A stretch of 64,000 nucleotides of DNA from assembly GCA_903857865.1 (NCBI GenBank), contig CAIOGO010000020.1:107064-171063 (forward strand). The letters run 5' to 3'. Below, one piece after another: positions 9,520-18,512 of the stretch (positions are counted from its first letter, which is position 1; the number at the start of each line of letters is the position of its first letter). The translations under genes and the position numbers were made by a program. This DNA comes from an uncultured bacterium. GTDB taxonomy: Bacteria > Bipolaricaulota > Bipolaricaulia > UBA7950 > UBA9294. Below the pieces are notes generated by a model. The model saw only the letters and a list, made by a program, of their open reading frames with translations. It was not told the origin of the DNA and made no database searches.

Positions 9520-11127
9520 CTACGGCTGTGGCGCATCCGCCGCGCCCGCATAGCGCCCACTCCCATAGGTGATCTGCATATCGCCGGTCATGGCGACACA
9601 GACCCCGCCGTCGGATAGCCCCTCTTCGACGATTGTGATGGGGCTGGTCATGAGCGATTCGCAGGCGAACTCGTACAGGCGTCCGAATAGCGTGAAGCTC
9701 TCGATGCAGCCCTTTGCCAACCAGGTAAGTGCTTCACCGCTATCCGCGAGTCTGCGCAGCTCTGCCTGATCACGGGGGACGACGACGACTTGTGCGGTTC
9801 CACTCCGTGTCGCTCTCTTCTCGCGCAGTGCGCGCGCGATACCCACCAGAGACATGTAGTCAGCTTCCGTCATCTCCTCTGGAACGGTCACCTGCGGATC
9901 GAGGTTCCTCTCGATGAGCAGGAGGTCCTCACAGAGTCGGAGTCTGCCCTCTGACAGATCTTCGCCCGTTACGTCGATAGGTGATGTGATAGTCGCTCCG
10001 GTGCTCAGCGACTCCAGCGTGATCGTCGCGCCGGGACGCCCTATGATCGCTAGAACTCTCTCGTGTTCTATCACAGCACTTGGTTTCATGCCGGCGGTGC
10101 TCGTGAGCCAGACCTGAAGCGCGCCGGCCGCTTTGCCCTTGAAAGTCAGAGAGAACCTGAAAGGGATTCCCGCCTGGGCAACGTTCGAGAACTCCAGCTC
10201 CTCTCTACCCCGCCGGACAAGCCGGAGGTCTACGTATGCAACACGCGCCACATCTCCGCCATGGGCCGCGTGGACCCGGATGGGAAGGCGGATATCGGGA
10301 ACTCTCGGGATGATGTGTAGCTCGCTGATCTGGTGACCATCACCAATGAACTCATCAAAGACGGATTCGAGAATCGTGACGTTCTGGCCTGGGATGGCTA
10401 CGGGACGACCGGCATCAACATCAGCCATGTACTTCCCGATGACCGCCTTTCGTTCTGCATCGTCGCCGGGAGCCGTGAACATGATTCTCGCCAGAGGCAT
10501 GTGTCGAGCCTCAGGTGTCCGGGGTTCGACCCAAATGCGCGTCTCGTCTTCCGCGAACGAGAACCGGAACTTGAAGTGAGGGCTGTTGTCGTTCAGGATT
10601 TCGACATCTCTCTCAACGTTCTGGAGGATGGCCGCCTTCGGCTGACACCCCTCACGATCACGTGACAGCAGTCGCATCAGTGCGTCGGTCTTCTCTTCCT
10701 GCAAGGGGAAGTACTGCTTGCGAATGCCTTGGTACGTGATGAGCATCTGGCGGATTCGTGTAGCTGGAACGATGTTGATGTTCGTTCCCGGGAAATCGCC
10801 GCGCTGCTTCTTCACCCACCTTTCGTTGTCCAGACTGAGATCGGTAGACGTGAGCAGCGTCCAGTTCCTTGGCTGGTGTCTGCTGATGGCGGTTCGCAGC
10901 GAAGCCCGGATTTGGTCTTGCTGGCGCTTCCCAATGCCGTGCGGGAAGTGCTTGAACTGCCAGACGTGGCTCACGACTTCGTCGATGGCACCCTCAAACG
11001 AATCCACTCCTTCATCGCCCGGCATCGCCTCGACAGGCATAGCGTGCGGGTGTTCAGCGCACACGAGTTGTCGACACATCTCCTCGAACTGCTTCTCGCT
11101 CTCCATGTTCCTGAAGTTGATCGCCAT
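9520..11127 (-). CDS. PD-(D/E)XK (Mrr-like) nuclease-domain protein of unknown role
   Basis: A 535-residue protein when started at the ATG at 11127, which follows AAGGA at proper distance; the frame stays open further upstream without support. Residues 5-110 look like a restriction-endonuclease fold: F4-R-N-M-E-S-E-K-Q-F-E-E-M resembles the Mrr helix, followed by GDEGVD (D42) and WQFK (Q57, K59), the expected D...QxK triad. The remaining ~400 residues are unrecognised and appear rich in beta strands, so they may recognise a ligand or partner. It lies upstream of the HD-Hsp90 gene on the same strand, and the two may act together, but a 390-base gap and separate signals leave that open. Confidence 0.6.
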   Translation of the reverse strand: MAINFRNMESEKQFEEMCRQLVCAEHPHAMPVEAMPGDEGVDSFEGAIDEVVSHVWQFKHFPHGIGKRQQDQIRASLRTAISRHQPRNWTLLTSTDLSLDNERWVKKQRGDFPGTNINIVPATRIRQMLITYQGIRKQYFPLQEEKTDALMRLLSRDREGCQPKAAILQNVERDVEILNDNSPHFKFRFSFAEDETRIWVEPRTPEARHMPLARIMFTAPGDDAERKAVIGKYMADVDAGRPVAIPGQNVTILESVFDEFIGDGHQISELHIIPRVPDIRLPIRVHAAHGGDVARVAYVDLRLVRRGREELEFSNVAQAGIPFRFSLTFKGKAAGALQVWLTSTAGMKPSAVIEHERVLAIIGRPGATITLESLSTGATITSPIDVTGEDLSEGRLRLCEDLLLIERNLDPQVTVPEEMTEADYMSLVGIARALREKRATRSGTAQVVVVPRDQAELRRLADSGEALTWLAKGCIESFTLFGRLYEFACESLMTSPITIVEEGLSDGGVCVAMTGDMQITYGSGRYAGAADAPQP

Positions 11128-11432
11128 GTCCGTCCTTGGCCAATGTACTGGCAATGGGGCGCCCGCTTCCAGAGCTGCCACCGGTCTCTCCCTGTCGGGC
11201 AACTTGACACGCAGCCCGTGATGGCGAGACACAGCCTGTTCGCTGCGACAGGCCGGTTGCGGGGAGCAGAGGGCATGCATTTGGATGCCGCGCTTCATGA
11301 GCGCGGGGCACGGTGGCGCTATCGACGACCAGGTCCCATGGGTCTCTGTCCCGACTCGGCGGATTCGAAGGCCTGGGCGGCAGACCGACAGCCACTACCA
11401 GCGAGCGATTCGCACATCGACCGACCTTGTAG
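11128..11432. other. Divergent intergenic region between the nuclease gene and tetR
   Basis: About 300 bases with no supported gene. They must hold the promoter of the nuclease gene, for which no clear boxes are visible. The tetR promoter begins at 11433. Confidence 0.5.
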
Positions 11433-11477
11433 TTGACAGTCCTTCGTAGCGGTGTATACTCCGTGACCGCGTGCGGT
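11433..11477 (+). promoter_or_regulatory. tetR promoter with overlapping palindromic operator
   Basis: TTGACA (11433-11438), 16 bases and TATACT (11455-11460) form a near-consensus promoter. Directly downstream, over the expected transcription start, lies the inverted repeat ACCGC-gt-GCGGT (11466-11477). This placement suits self-repression by the TetR protein encoded 23 bases further on. Confidence 0.7.
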
Positions 11478-11499
11478 TTATATTCACAGGGATATTGCG

Positions 11500-12222
11500 A
11501 TGCCAAGAGCGTTCACGGGAACTGAGAAAGAAGAGATCCGAGCCCGACTCATGGAGACGGGCCTTGCCTGCTTCACTCGCTACGGGTTGAAGAAGACGAC
11601 GATCGAGGACTTGGTGAAGCCGGCCAAGATCTCGAAGGCGGCGTTCTACCGCTTCTTCCCGTCGAAGGAGGCTCTGTTCGCCGAGCTCTTGCTTGAGCGA
11701 TTCCCGGCGATGCAGCGCCGCGTTGTCGAGAGATCGCTGCGGGCGACGGACGACGTGCGCGAGGCGATCGTGCGATTCCAAGAGGAACTGGTGCGAGAGA
11801 TGGAGGCGGACGATCTGATTCGGCCGATCATCCTCAACCCGGCGGAGCTCGAGCAGATCATCCACGGCGTGCCCGACGGGCTTCGCGGCATCGCGGCGCT
11901 CGACCTGGGAGCGCCAGTGCTCGAGTGGATCCGGGACGCCCAGGCGCGCGGCGACATCATCGAGGGCGACCCCGAGGTCGTAGTGTGGATGCTCGGATTC
12001 GTGAAGTTCCTACCGACCCACCAGGACGACATCGATCCGGCCCTCTACCCAAAACTCCTCAACATGGTGACAAACGTCGTGGCTGACGGCCTCACTTCCG
12101 CAGCTAACGCTGGGAAGGTGGGCCGTCCGACGGCGCGAACGAGCCGGCGTCAAGCGCCGGCTGTTCGCGTGCCCGCACGGAAGGCGGCCCCGGATAGGGG
12201 TAAGAAAGCGAGAGCGAAATGA
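11500..12222 (+). CDS. TetR-family transcriptional regulator
   Basis: A 240-residue regulator. Residues 10-60 form the TetR helix-turn-helix (FTRYGLKKTTIEDLVKPAKI, then SKAAFYRFFPSKEALF), followed by an all-helical ligand domain and a basic C-terminal tail of about 40 residues rich in Arg, Lys and Ala. Its stop overlaps the start of the next permease gene by four bases, so it is the first gene of the ABC export operon and very likely its repressor. The inducing ligand is not visible from sequence. The basic tail is unusual for the family and could add non-specific DNA binding. Confidence 0.9.
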   Translation: MPRAFTGTEKEEIRARLMETGLACFTRYGLKKTTIEDLVKPAKISKAAFYRFFPSKEALFAELLLERFPAMQRRVVERSLRATDDVREAIVRFQEELVREMEADDLIRPIILNPAELEQIIHGVPDGLRGIAALDLGAPVLEWIRDAQARGDIIEGDPEVVVWMLGFVKFLPTHQDDIDPALYPKLLNMVTNVVADGLTSAANAGKVGRPTARTSRRQAPAVRVPARKAAPDRGKKARAK

Positions 12223-13442
12223 ACACGACAACTCTGCGGATGGCGTGGCGGAATCTGTGGCGTCATCCGCAACGGACGATCCTGATGATCGCGATGGTCG
12301 CGTTCGGCAGCTTCGTGATCCTCATCCTGTGGGGAATCACGGACGGCTTCCTCGCGTCGATGACGCACTCCCAGGTCGCCCAGAACCAAGGCGCTTTCCA
12401 GATCCGAGCGGCCGGCTACGCGGAGGATCCGGTGCCGTCGAGCGGCCTCAGGTTGGACGATCTGGTGCGCATAGAGGCCGCCCTCGCGGGGCTCCGCCTG
12501 CGGGCGACGGCGCCGCGGCTCGAGGTCTACGGGATGATTCGCAGCGCCTACGGGTCCGACGGGGTGACGATCCGCGGGGTGGATCCGACGCGGGAGCCGC
12601 GGGTGACGGATCTGCAGGATTCCCTCACCGCCGGGCGCTACCTCGTCGGGCCGGGCGAGGTCCTGCTCTCGGCACAGCTCGCCGCGGATCTCGACGTCCG
12701 CGTCGGCGAGCGCGTCGTCCTCCTCGCCTCTGGCGCGGACGGGACAACGTCGCAGGCATTCCGGGCGGTCGGTCTCTTCTCGTCGACGGTGACGGAACTC
12801 GAACGGGTGGCGCTCGTCTCGATCGTCGACGCGCGTGCGCTGACGGGCTGGGGCGGCGTCACGGCGCTCGCGGTTGCCCTGCCGCCCGGCGCGTCCACGT
12901 CCGCCGCCGTGGCCCACGCCCGCGAACTCCTGGCGAATCAGTCCGAAGCGGAGGTCGCCGACTACTTCGGCCTCAACCCGCTCGCGCGGCTCATGGTCCA
13001 GGGGAGCACAATCAAGATGATCCCGTTCGTGGTCTTGATCTCGCTCCTCGTCGGGTTTGGGGTCGCTAACACGACCTTCTACTCGGTCCTCGAGCGCACG
13101 CGGGAGTTCGGGGTGATGGCCGCGCTGGGCATGAGCCGCCGGCAACTCGCGCGGATGGTGCTCGTCGAATCGGTCTTCGTGTCGGCGATCGGCTTCGCCG
13201 TCGGCGGGAGCATCGGCTACGGCGCGCTCCTCTACATGGCCCGCGTCGGCCTCGACCTGACGCCGCTCATGGCCGGGTTCGGCGCCGAGCTCGGGATCCC
13301 GACGGTTATCTACGCCTCGGCTTCGGGCCTGTACTGGCTGGCGGCGCTGTCGGTCGTCGTGTTCACCGCGCTGGTCGCGGCGTGGTATCCGGCTCGACGA
13401 GCCAACCGACTGGAGCCGGTGACCGCGATCCGCGAGGGATGA
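12219..13442 (+). CDS. FtsX/MacB-type ABC transporter permease
   Basis: A 407-residue membrane protein with one N-terminal transmembrane helix (about residues 20-42), a large extracytoplasmic domain (about 50-260) and three C-terminal helices. This is the usual layout of LolC/LolE/MacB permeases. The segment ERTREFGVMAALGMSRRQL before the last helices is the typical FtsX coupling motif. It starts inside the tetR stop (ATGA) and is followed 13 bases later by a LolA-like gene. With the second permease and the ATPase it should form a heteromeric exporter that extracts lipidated or hydrophobic substrates from the membrane. Confidence 0.88.
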   Translation: MNTTTLRMAWRNLWRHPQRTILMIAMVAFGSFVILILWGITDGFLASMTHSQVAQNQGAFQIRAAGYAEDPVPSSGLRLDDLVRIEAALAGLRLRATAPRLEVYGMIRSAYGSDGVTIRGVDPTREPRVTDLQDSLTAGRYLVGPGEVLLSAQLAADLDVRVGERVVLLASGADGTTSQAFRAVGLFSSTVTELERVALVSIVDARALTGWGGVTALAVALPPGASTSAAVAHARELLANQSEAEVADYFGLNPLARLMVQGSTIKMIPFVVLISLLVGFGVANTTFYSVLERTREFGVMAALGMSRRQLARMVLVESVFVSAIGFAVGGSIGYGALLYMARVGLDLTPLMAGFGAELGIPTVIYASASGLYWLAALSVVVFTALVAAWYPARRANRLEPVTAIREG

Positions 13443-13455
13443 CCCTGGAGGAATC

Positions 13456-14220
13456 ATGAGGATACGAACAGCTCGTCGACGCACTGCGGTTCTTGCTTTG
13501 CTCGTCGCCGTCTTCTCGCTTGCCGTGGCGGGGCTCGCGGCCCAGTCGCCGGAAGCAATGCCCACCGCGACCGAAATCCTCGACCGAGCGCGCGGCGCGT
13601 GGCAGGGTGACAGCTTCCACGCCGTCGTCAGCGTCGAGGTGACCCTCGCCGGGCAGACGAAGGTCCACGTCCTCGAAGTGTGGACGCTCGGCAGCGACTA
13701 CGCGCTCTTGCGAGTTCTCGAACCGAAGGACGATGCGGGGTCGGGCTACCTCCAGGTTGGCGACAAGCTCTGGTACTACTCGCCGCTCGTCGGCGGCTCG
13801 ATCGAGCTTCCGTCGATGGCGATCGGAGACACCCTGTTCGGCTCCGGGCCGTCGATCGAGGATCTGGCACTCGGGACGCTGTCCGAGGACTACGACGTGA
13901 CCGCCGAGGCGATCGACGGCGGGTACTTGCTGACCCTCGTCCCGCACCCGGACGCGCCCGTCGTTTACGGGAAGCTTGAGCTCACCGTGACGTCCGACTA
14001 CGCGATAGAGCGCATCGTGACCTACGACCAGCGTGGCGGAGTGCTTCGAACCGCGACCTTCTCCGAGGTCGTCGAGGTCGACGGTCAGAAGCTCCCCACA
14101 CGGATCGTGGTCGAGGACGCGTCGGGGAATCGGACGATCCAGCGGATTACGAACGCAGAGTACAACCTGAACCTCGATCCGTCATTCTTCACGCTCGAAC
14201 GGTTGGAGGGGGCGGAATGA
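13456..14220 (+). CDS. LolA-like outer-membrane lipoprotein-sorting protein
   Basis: A 254-residue secreted protein with a cleavable signal peptide: an Arg-rich start, a hydrophobic stretch at about 11-28 and an AxA-type cleavage site. The mature part matches the lipoprotein-sorting family related to LolA, with ATEILDRARGAW at the start and a long beta-rich body with the L-Y-Y-SP segment. It sits between two FtsX-type permeases, so it probably takes substrate from the transporter. The start has a strong GGAGG six bases upstream, and its stop overlaps the next permease by four bases. Confidence 0.85.
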   Translation: MRIRTARRRTAVLALLVAVFSLAVAGLAAQSPEAMPTATEILDRARGAWQGDSFHAVVSVEVTLAGQTKVHVLEVWTLGSDYALLRVLEPKDDAGSGYLQVGDKLWYYSPLVGGSIELPSMAIGDTLFGSGPSIEDLALGTLSEDYDVTAEAIDGGYLLTLVPHPDAPVVYGKLELTVTSDYAIERIVTYDQRGGVLRTATFSEVVEVDGQKLPTRIVVEDASGNRTIQRITNAEYNLNLDPSFFTLERLEGAE

Positions 14221-15452
14221 AGGCCGCGATTCGGCACCTCGTGCGCAATCGGCGCCGCAGCTTGTTGACGCTCCTCGCGGTGCTCTGCCCGGTCTTCGCG
14301 CTCGTGGTGATGTTCGGGTTCGCGTCGGCCAACCTCTCCGACATGTTCGACACGGTGACGCGCGTCGACACGGGCCACCTCCAGATCCGGCACGTGGACA
14401 CGCGCGCCGCCGGGTCGGCGACGGCGCTGATGCAGGATCCGTCGCCCGCGATCGAGGCGCTCGCGGGAATCGACGGGATCGAGTGGCACACGGTGCGCCT
14501 CGACCTCCCGGCGCTGGCGAGCGCGGGGGATCGGTCGCGGACAGTCCTCATCCAGGGCGTCGTCCCCGAGGAGATCGATCCGATCAGCTCAACGCGAAGT
14601 CTGATCGTCGCGGGAACCTACCTGACGAGTGACAGCCCGGGCGTCGTCATCGGGAAAGAGCTCGCCGATCTCCTCAGGGTCGGCGTCGGCGACGACCTCG
14701 TCCTCCTCGGCGCGCACCCGGAGACCGGTGTCGGCGTCCTGCGCGTGCCGGTGGTCGGGATCGTCGACGCCCCCATCGCGGAGATGGGGCGCTCGGTCGT
14801 GCAGGCGCCGCTCGCGCTGACGCGCCAGCTTGCCCGCAGCGCCACGGCGGCGACCGCCGTGGTTGTCCGCGTGGCCGGCGTGACGGGGCCGTGGGACAGC
14901 GACCGAATCGACGCCGTCGCCGCGAAGCTCCGCGCCGTCCTCCCGGCGGACTATGTGGTCCTCGACTGGCGGGACCTCGTCCCTCAAGTCGACGTCTTCC
15001 TGCGAATTCTCAACCCGGCCCTCCTCATCGTCGCGGCGATCTTCTTCGGCCTCGGGGCGCTCGTCGTACTGAACACGGTCTACTTGTCGGTGATGGAGCG
15101 GACGCGCGAACTTGGCCTCATCCTCTCGCTCGGCGCGTCGCGCGGCCGGGTGATGCGGAGCATCCTCTCCGAGGCGGGGATCCTCGCCGGGGTGGGGGCC
15201 GTCGGGGGGGCGCTCGGCGGCGTGGGTCTCGTCTGGATCGTCGAGGCTCTCGGCGGGATTCCACTCCCGGCGGAGTACAGCGCATTCGCCAAGGCGGTGG
15301 GGATCAACTCAGTCCTTCACCTGCGGGTCGACGCCCCGCAGGTGCTCCTCGCCGCGGCGGCGATGGCGGTGGTCGCCGTGCTGGCCGCGTGGGTCCCGGC
15401 CCTTCGGGCCTCGAACCTCGAACCCGTGGAGGCGATGCGGTATGTCGAATAG
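14217..15452 (+). CDS. FtsX/MacB-type ABC transporter permease (second subunit)
   Basis: A 411-residue protein with the same layout as the permease at 12219: an N-terminal transmembrane helix, a periplasmic domain, and three C-terminal helices with ERTRELGLILSLGASRGRV as the coupling segment. The two permeases are clearly paralogous but diverged, which fits a LolC/LolE-like heterodimer. It overlaps both the preceding LolA-like gene (4 bases) and the following ATPase gene (11 bases), indicating tight translational coupling. Confidence 0.88.
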   Translation: MKAAIRHLVRNRRRSLLTLLAVLCPVFALVVMFGFASANLSDMFDTVTRVDTGHLQIRHVDTRAAGSATALMQDPSPAIEALAGIDGIEWHTVRLDLPALASAGDRSRTVLIQGVVPEEIDPISSTRSLIVAGTYLTSDSPGVVIGKELADLLRVGVGDDLVLLGAHPETGVGVLRVPVVGIVDAPIAEMGRSVVQAPLALTRQLARSATAATAVVVRVAGVTGPWDSDRIDAVAAKLRAVLPADYVVLDWRDLVPQVDVFLRILNPALLIVAAIFFGLGALVVLNTVYLSVMERTRELGLILSLGASRGRVMRSILSEAGILAGVGAVGGALGGVGLVWIVEALGGIPLPAEYSAFAKAVGINSVLHLRVDAPQVLLAAAAMAVVAVLAAWVPALRASNLEPVEAMRYVE

Positions 15453-16143
15453 CCCACTCATCCGAACGATCGATCTGCGCAAGGCCTACGAGACCGAAGC
15501 GGTCACGACGCCGGCTCTGTGCGGCGTCGACCTCGACCTGCACGAGAAGGAGTTCACGGCGATCGCCGGCCCGTCGGGGTCGGGCAAGTCGACGCTCCTT
15601 CACCTGCTCGGCGGGCTCGATCGCCCGACATCTGGCGAGATCCTGCTCGAGGGACGGCCGCTGTCGGGACTGTCCAAGGATCAACTCGCCCGCCTCCGCA
15701 TGACGAGCATCGGCTTCGTCTTCCAGGCGTACAACCTGATCCCGGTGCTGACGGTTCTCGAGAACACGGCGTTCGTGCTCGAACTGCAGGGTGTCGCGCG
15801 CGCGGAGCGAATCGAGCGTGCGAGGCGGATCCTCGGGGAACTGGGGATCGAGAAGTACGCGGACCAGTTTCCGAACCGGATCTCGGGCGGCGAGCAGCAG
15901 CGGGTCGCGGTCGCTCGCGCGGTGGTCTCGGAGCCGTCGATCGTTCTCGCCGACGAGCCGACGGCCAACCTCGACTCGGCGGCAAGCCTGGAACTGATCG
16001 ATCTGATGCGGCGGCTCAACGAGGGCAAGGGCGCGACGTTCCTGTTCGCGACGCACGACGCGCGGCTGCTCGACCGAGTGAGCCGCGTCGTGACGCTGGT
16101 CGACGGCCGAATCTCTACCGATGAGGTCCGGGATTCGGCTTGA
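15442..16143 (+). CDS. ABC transporter ATP-binding protein (LolD/MacB class)
   Basis: A 233-residue ATPase with all expected motifs: Walker A GPSGSGKST (43-51), Q-loop VFQAYNL, signature ISGGEQQR (146-153), Walker B VLADEP and the switch histidine in FATHD. The sequence is closest in character to LolD/MacB ATPases, which use ATP for mechanotransmission rather than substrate passage. It is the last gene of the five-gene tetR operon and energises the two permeases. Confidence 0.93.
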   Translation: MSNSPLIRTIDLRKAYETEAVTTPALCGVDLDLHEKEFTAIAGPSGSGKSTLLHLLGGLDRPTSGEILLEGRPLSGLSKDQLARLRMTSIGFVFQAYNLIPVLTVLENTAFVLELQGVARAERIERARRILGELGIEKYADQFPNRISGGEQQRVAVARAVVSEPSIVLADEPTANLDSAASLELIDLMRRLNEGKGATFLFATHDARLLDRVSRVVTLVDGRISTDEVRDSA

Positions 16144-16154
16144 CCACGATGGAG

Positions 16155-16312
16155 GCCGAATCGCGCGGGATGAGACACGCGATTCGGCTTGAGGTCCTCC
16201 ACGGCAGGATCGCCAAGGCCAGAGCCGCGATTCAATCTACGCAGGCCAAGCAGTTCGTCAACTGGTGGACGGCCGAACTGCCTAGCGACTCAGCCGCGCT
16301 CGGCTGAGTCGC
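16155..16312. terminator. Hairpin cluster between two convergent operons
   Basis: Three perfect inverted repeats lie between the end of the ABC operon and the end of the PHP operon: GCCGAATCGCG/CGCGATTCGGC (16155-16165 and 16178-16188), GCAGTTCG/CGAACTGC (16250-16257 and 16274-16281) and GCGACTCAGCCG/CGGCTGAGTCGC (16285-16296 and 16301-16312). The last covers the stop codon of the PHP gene. None has a T-tract, so they are terminator-like by position and structure only. Confidence 0.5.
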
Positions 16313-17159
16313 CGCCGACAGCCGTGATCCGCTTCAGAACAGCAACGCGCTCGTAGGGCAGACGAATCTGGCCAAGCGTCGTCTTCGTGGAGTCGATCCC
16401 GTGATCGTCTGAGCCGCCGGTGACGAGCAGGCCCCGCTGCCCAGCCTTCATCGCGAGCAGCTCGGGAGAGATGCTGAACTCGGTCGTCGGGGACGTCCGA
16501 TACGGGTAGACGGTCTCCATCGCGTCGACGCCGGCCGCCACGAGGCCGTCGAGGAAGCTGTCCCAGTCGGCAACGCGCATCAGACAGGGATGAGCGACCG
16601 ATACGGCCCCGCCCGCCCCATGCAGGATCTCGACAGCTTCGCGGAGTCCGGTTTTCTCGAGCGAGACGTAGCACGGTAGCCCGCGGCCGATGAATCGCTC
16701 GAATGCCTCGTCGGACCGTTTCACCGCGCCGCACTCTACGAGAACCCGCGCGAGGTGCGGGCGGCCGAGGTTCCCGGCCGCGTGACGCCGCACGTCGGAC
16801 ATCCCGATGTCGAATCCCGCCTCGCGACACTTCTCGATCATGCGTTCCATGCGCAGGAGCCGCGCCTTCTCCATCCATCCCAAGAGCTCCGCCAGGGGCG
16901 GCGATGCTGGATCGACGAAGTAGCCGAGCAGTTCTCCGGCCACGCCGTCGAAGTCGGCCTTCAGCTCGACGCCGGTGATGACTTCGACCCCCAGAAGCGT
17001 CGTCACCCTCCCGGTCAGCTCGGACGAAATGGCATCGTGATCGGTGATCGCAATCGTCGACAACCCACACGCCCGCGCTCGTGCCACCATCTCCGCGAGG
17101 GTCTGCGTGCCGTCGGAGGCCACCGTGTGCAGATGCAGGTCGGCGTAGGTGGCGTTCAC
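16290..17159 (-). CDS. PHP-domain metal-dependent phosphoesterase
   Basis: A 289-residue single-domain PHP protein. Metal-binding motifs are in order: DLHLHT near residue 7, TDHD at about 39-42, GVEL at about 64-67, the AHP segment mid-protein and GGSDDHG near the C-terminus. The length and pattern match the RNase AM/YciV-type nucleoside 3',5'-bisphosphate phosphatases, which hydrolyse short oligonucleotides or pAp, though the exact substrate cannot be read from sequence. Its start overlaps the folD stop (ATGA), making it the last gene of the housekeeping operon. Confidence 0.88.
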   Translation of the reverse strand: MNATYADLHLHTVASDGTQTLAEMVARARACGLSTIAITDHDAISSELTGRVTTLLGVEVITGVELKADFDGVAGELLGYFVDPASPPLAELLGWMEKARLLRMERMIEKCREAGFDIGMSDVRRHAAGNLGRPHLARVLVECGAVKRSDEAFERFIGRGLPCYVSLEKTGLREAVEILHGAGGAVSVAHPCLMRVADWDSFLDGLVAAGVDAMETVYPYRTSPTTEFSISPELLAMKAGQRGLLVTGGSDDHGIDSTKTTLGQIRLPYERVAVLKRITAVGGDSAERG

Positions 17160-18016
17160 CGTTCCGCCTGCTCTTGCCGTTGCAGGCGCGCCGCGCGCGC
17201 GACGTTCTCGAGGAGCATGATCGTGGTGAGGGGACCGACGCCGCCGGGAACGGGGCTGACGGCTCCGGCCACCGGAGCGACGGCGGCGAAGTCGATGTCT
17301 CCCACAAGCTTCCCATCCACGACGGTCGTGCCCACGTCGATGACGACGGCCCCGGGCCTCACCATCGATCCGCTGAGGAATCGCGGGCTACCCACGGCGA
17401 CGCACAAGATGTCGGCCGTCTTCGTCATCGCCGCGAGGTCACGAGTACGAGAGTGGCAGACGGTCACGGTCGCATCCCGCGCAAGCAGGAGCTGACTGAG
17501 GGGGCGTCCCACGACGAGACTCCGTCCGACGACAACCGCGTGCTGTCCCGAGATCTCCACGTCGTACGCGTCGAGAAGAGCCATCACGGCGGCCGCAGTC
17601 GCGGGAACGAAGGCCGCCGCGCCGCGGAAGAGGCTCCCCAAAGCGAACGTGCCAGCGCCGTCCACGTCCTTGGCTCCAGGAATCGCGTCCTGCACGGCAC
17701 GCAAGTCGATGCTCGGCGAGATGGGCATCTCGACCAGGATGCCGTCCACCGAGCCATCGCGTCCCAGCGCATCGACCTTGTCTACGAGTGCCTCCGTCGT
17801 CGGATGCTCGAAGCGTACGACCTCGACGTCAATCCCCAACGCTTTGCCCGCCCGCTGCTTCGCCCGGGCATACGCCACGGCGGCCTCGTCCTCTGTGGCA
17901 AGCACCACGACGAGACGAGGCGCCCGGCCGGTTTTGGCCAAGGTCGCGACGTCGTCCCGCAAGGCCGCCTTCCTTCGTTCCGCCAGCGGTTTCCCCTCAA
18001 GACGCCGTACGCTCAC
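17156..18016 (-). CDS. folD: Bifunctional methylenetetrahydrofolate dehydrogenase/cyclohydrolase
   Basis: A 286-residue FolD that interconverts methylene-, methenyl- and formyl-tetrahydrofolate in one-carbon metabolism. Visible are the catalytic-lysine segment AYARAKQRAGKALGI, KDVDG, the NADP-binding VVVGRSLVVGRPLS and the C-terminal PGGVGPLTT. The motif usually read as GILVQLP is GILVEMP here, so the active-site glutamine is replaced by glutamate. The GTG at 18016 follows GGAGGGA and overlaps the nusB end by 20 bases; longer upstream readings of the frame fall inside nusB and are rejected. Confidence 0.93.
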   Translation of the reverse strand: MSVRRLEGKPLAERRKAALRDDVATLAKTGRAPRLVVVLATEDEAAVAYARAKQRAGKALGIDVEVVRFEHPTTEALVDKVDALGRDGSVDGILVEMPISPSIDLRAVQDAIPGAKDVDGAGTFALGSLFRGAAAFVPATAAAVMALLDAYDVEISGQHAVVVGRSLVVGRPLSQLLLARDATVTVCHSRTRDLAAMTKTADILCVAVGSPRFLSGSMVRPGAVVIDVGTTVVDGKLVGDIDFAAVAPVAGAVSPVPGGVGPLTTIMLLENVARAARLQRQEQAER

Positions 18017-18398
18017 GCTCGTCCCTCCAGATTCGATCGAGGATTCCGTTGATGAACGACTGGGCCTGTTCTGTCCCGTACTTCTTCGCCAGCTCGACGG
18101 CCTCGTCCATGGCCACTTCGGCCGGCACATCGTCACAGAAGAGGAGCTCGTAGACGCCGACACGCAGGATGTTTCGATCGAGAAGCGCCAGTCGCTCGAA
18201 CCGCCAGCCCACCGTGCGCTCGCCGATCAAGCGATCGATCTCGTCCCGATGATCGTTCACGCCGCGGAAGGCGCCGGCAATGTAGTCCCGCTGATCCCCC
18301 GGATCCTCCTCTTCGAACATGTCCTCCAATGAAACAGGGAGGAACTCGCTTTGGTAGAGGGCGAACAGCACGAGCTCGCGTGCCCGGGTGCGATGCAT
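17997..18398 (-). CDS. nusB: Transcription antitermination factor NusB
   Basis: A 133-residue all-helical RNA-binding protein starting MHRTRARELVLFALYQ, the normal NusB N-terminus, and ending with the FINGILDRI motif. NusB binds boxA RNA with NusE/S10 in rRNA antitermination complexes. The ATG at 18398 has no clear ribosome site. The frame runs further upstream, but this start gives the family length. It sits between the second Asp23 gene and folD. Confidence 0.92.
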   Translation of the reverse strand: MHRTRARELVLFALYQSEFLPVSLEDMFEEEDPGDQRDYIAGAFRGVNDHRDEIDRLIGERTVGWRFERLALLDRNILRVGVYELLFCDDVPAEVAMDEAVELAKKYGTEQAQSFINGILDRIWRDERERTAS

Positions 18399-18512
18399 TA
18401 GCGGAGGGCGCGCGGACGCGCCTCGGTCTGGGCGGAGGGATGACGGGGCGCCGTGCCTAGAATCGTGCGTCCGATGGGGCATCGACCTCGACCCGTTCTC
18501 CAAACCACGATC

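Noticed and set aside
12150-13565. A 471-codon minus-strand frame opposite the first permease
   Set aside because: It is antisense to an obvious FtsX permease, Arg/Asp-rich and without domain.
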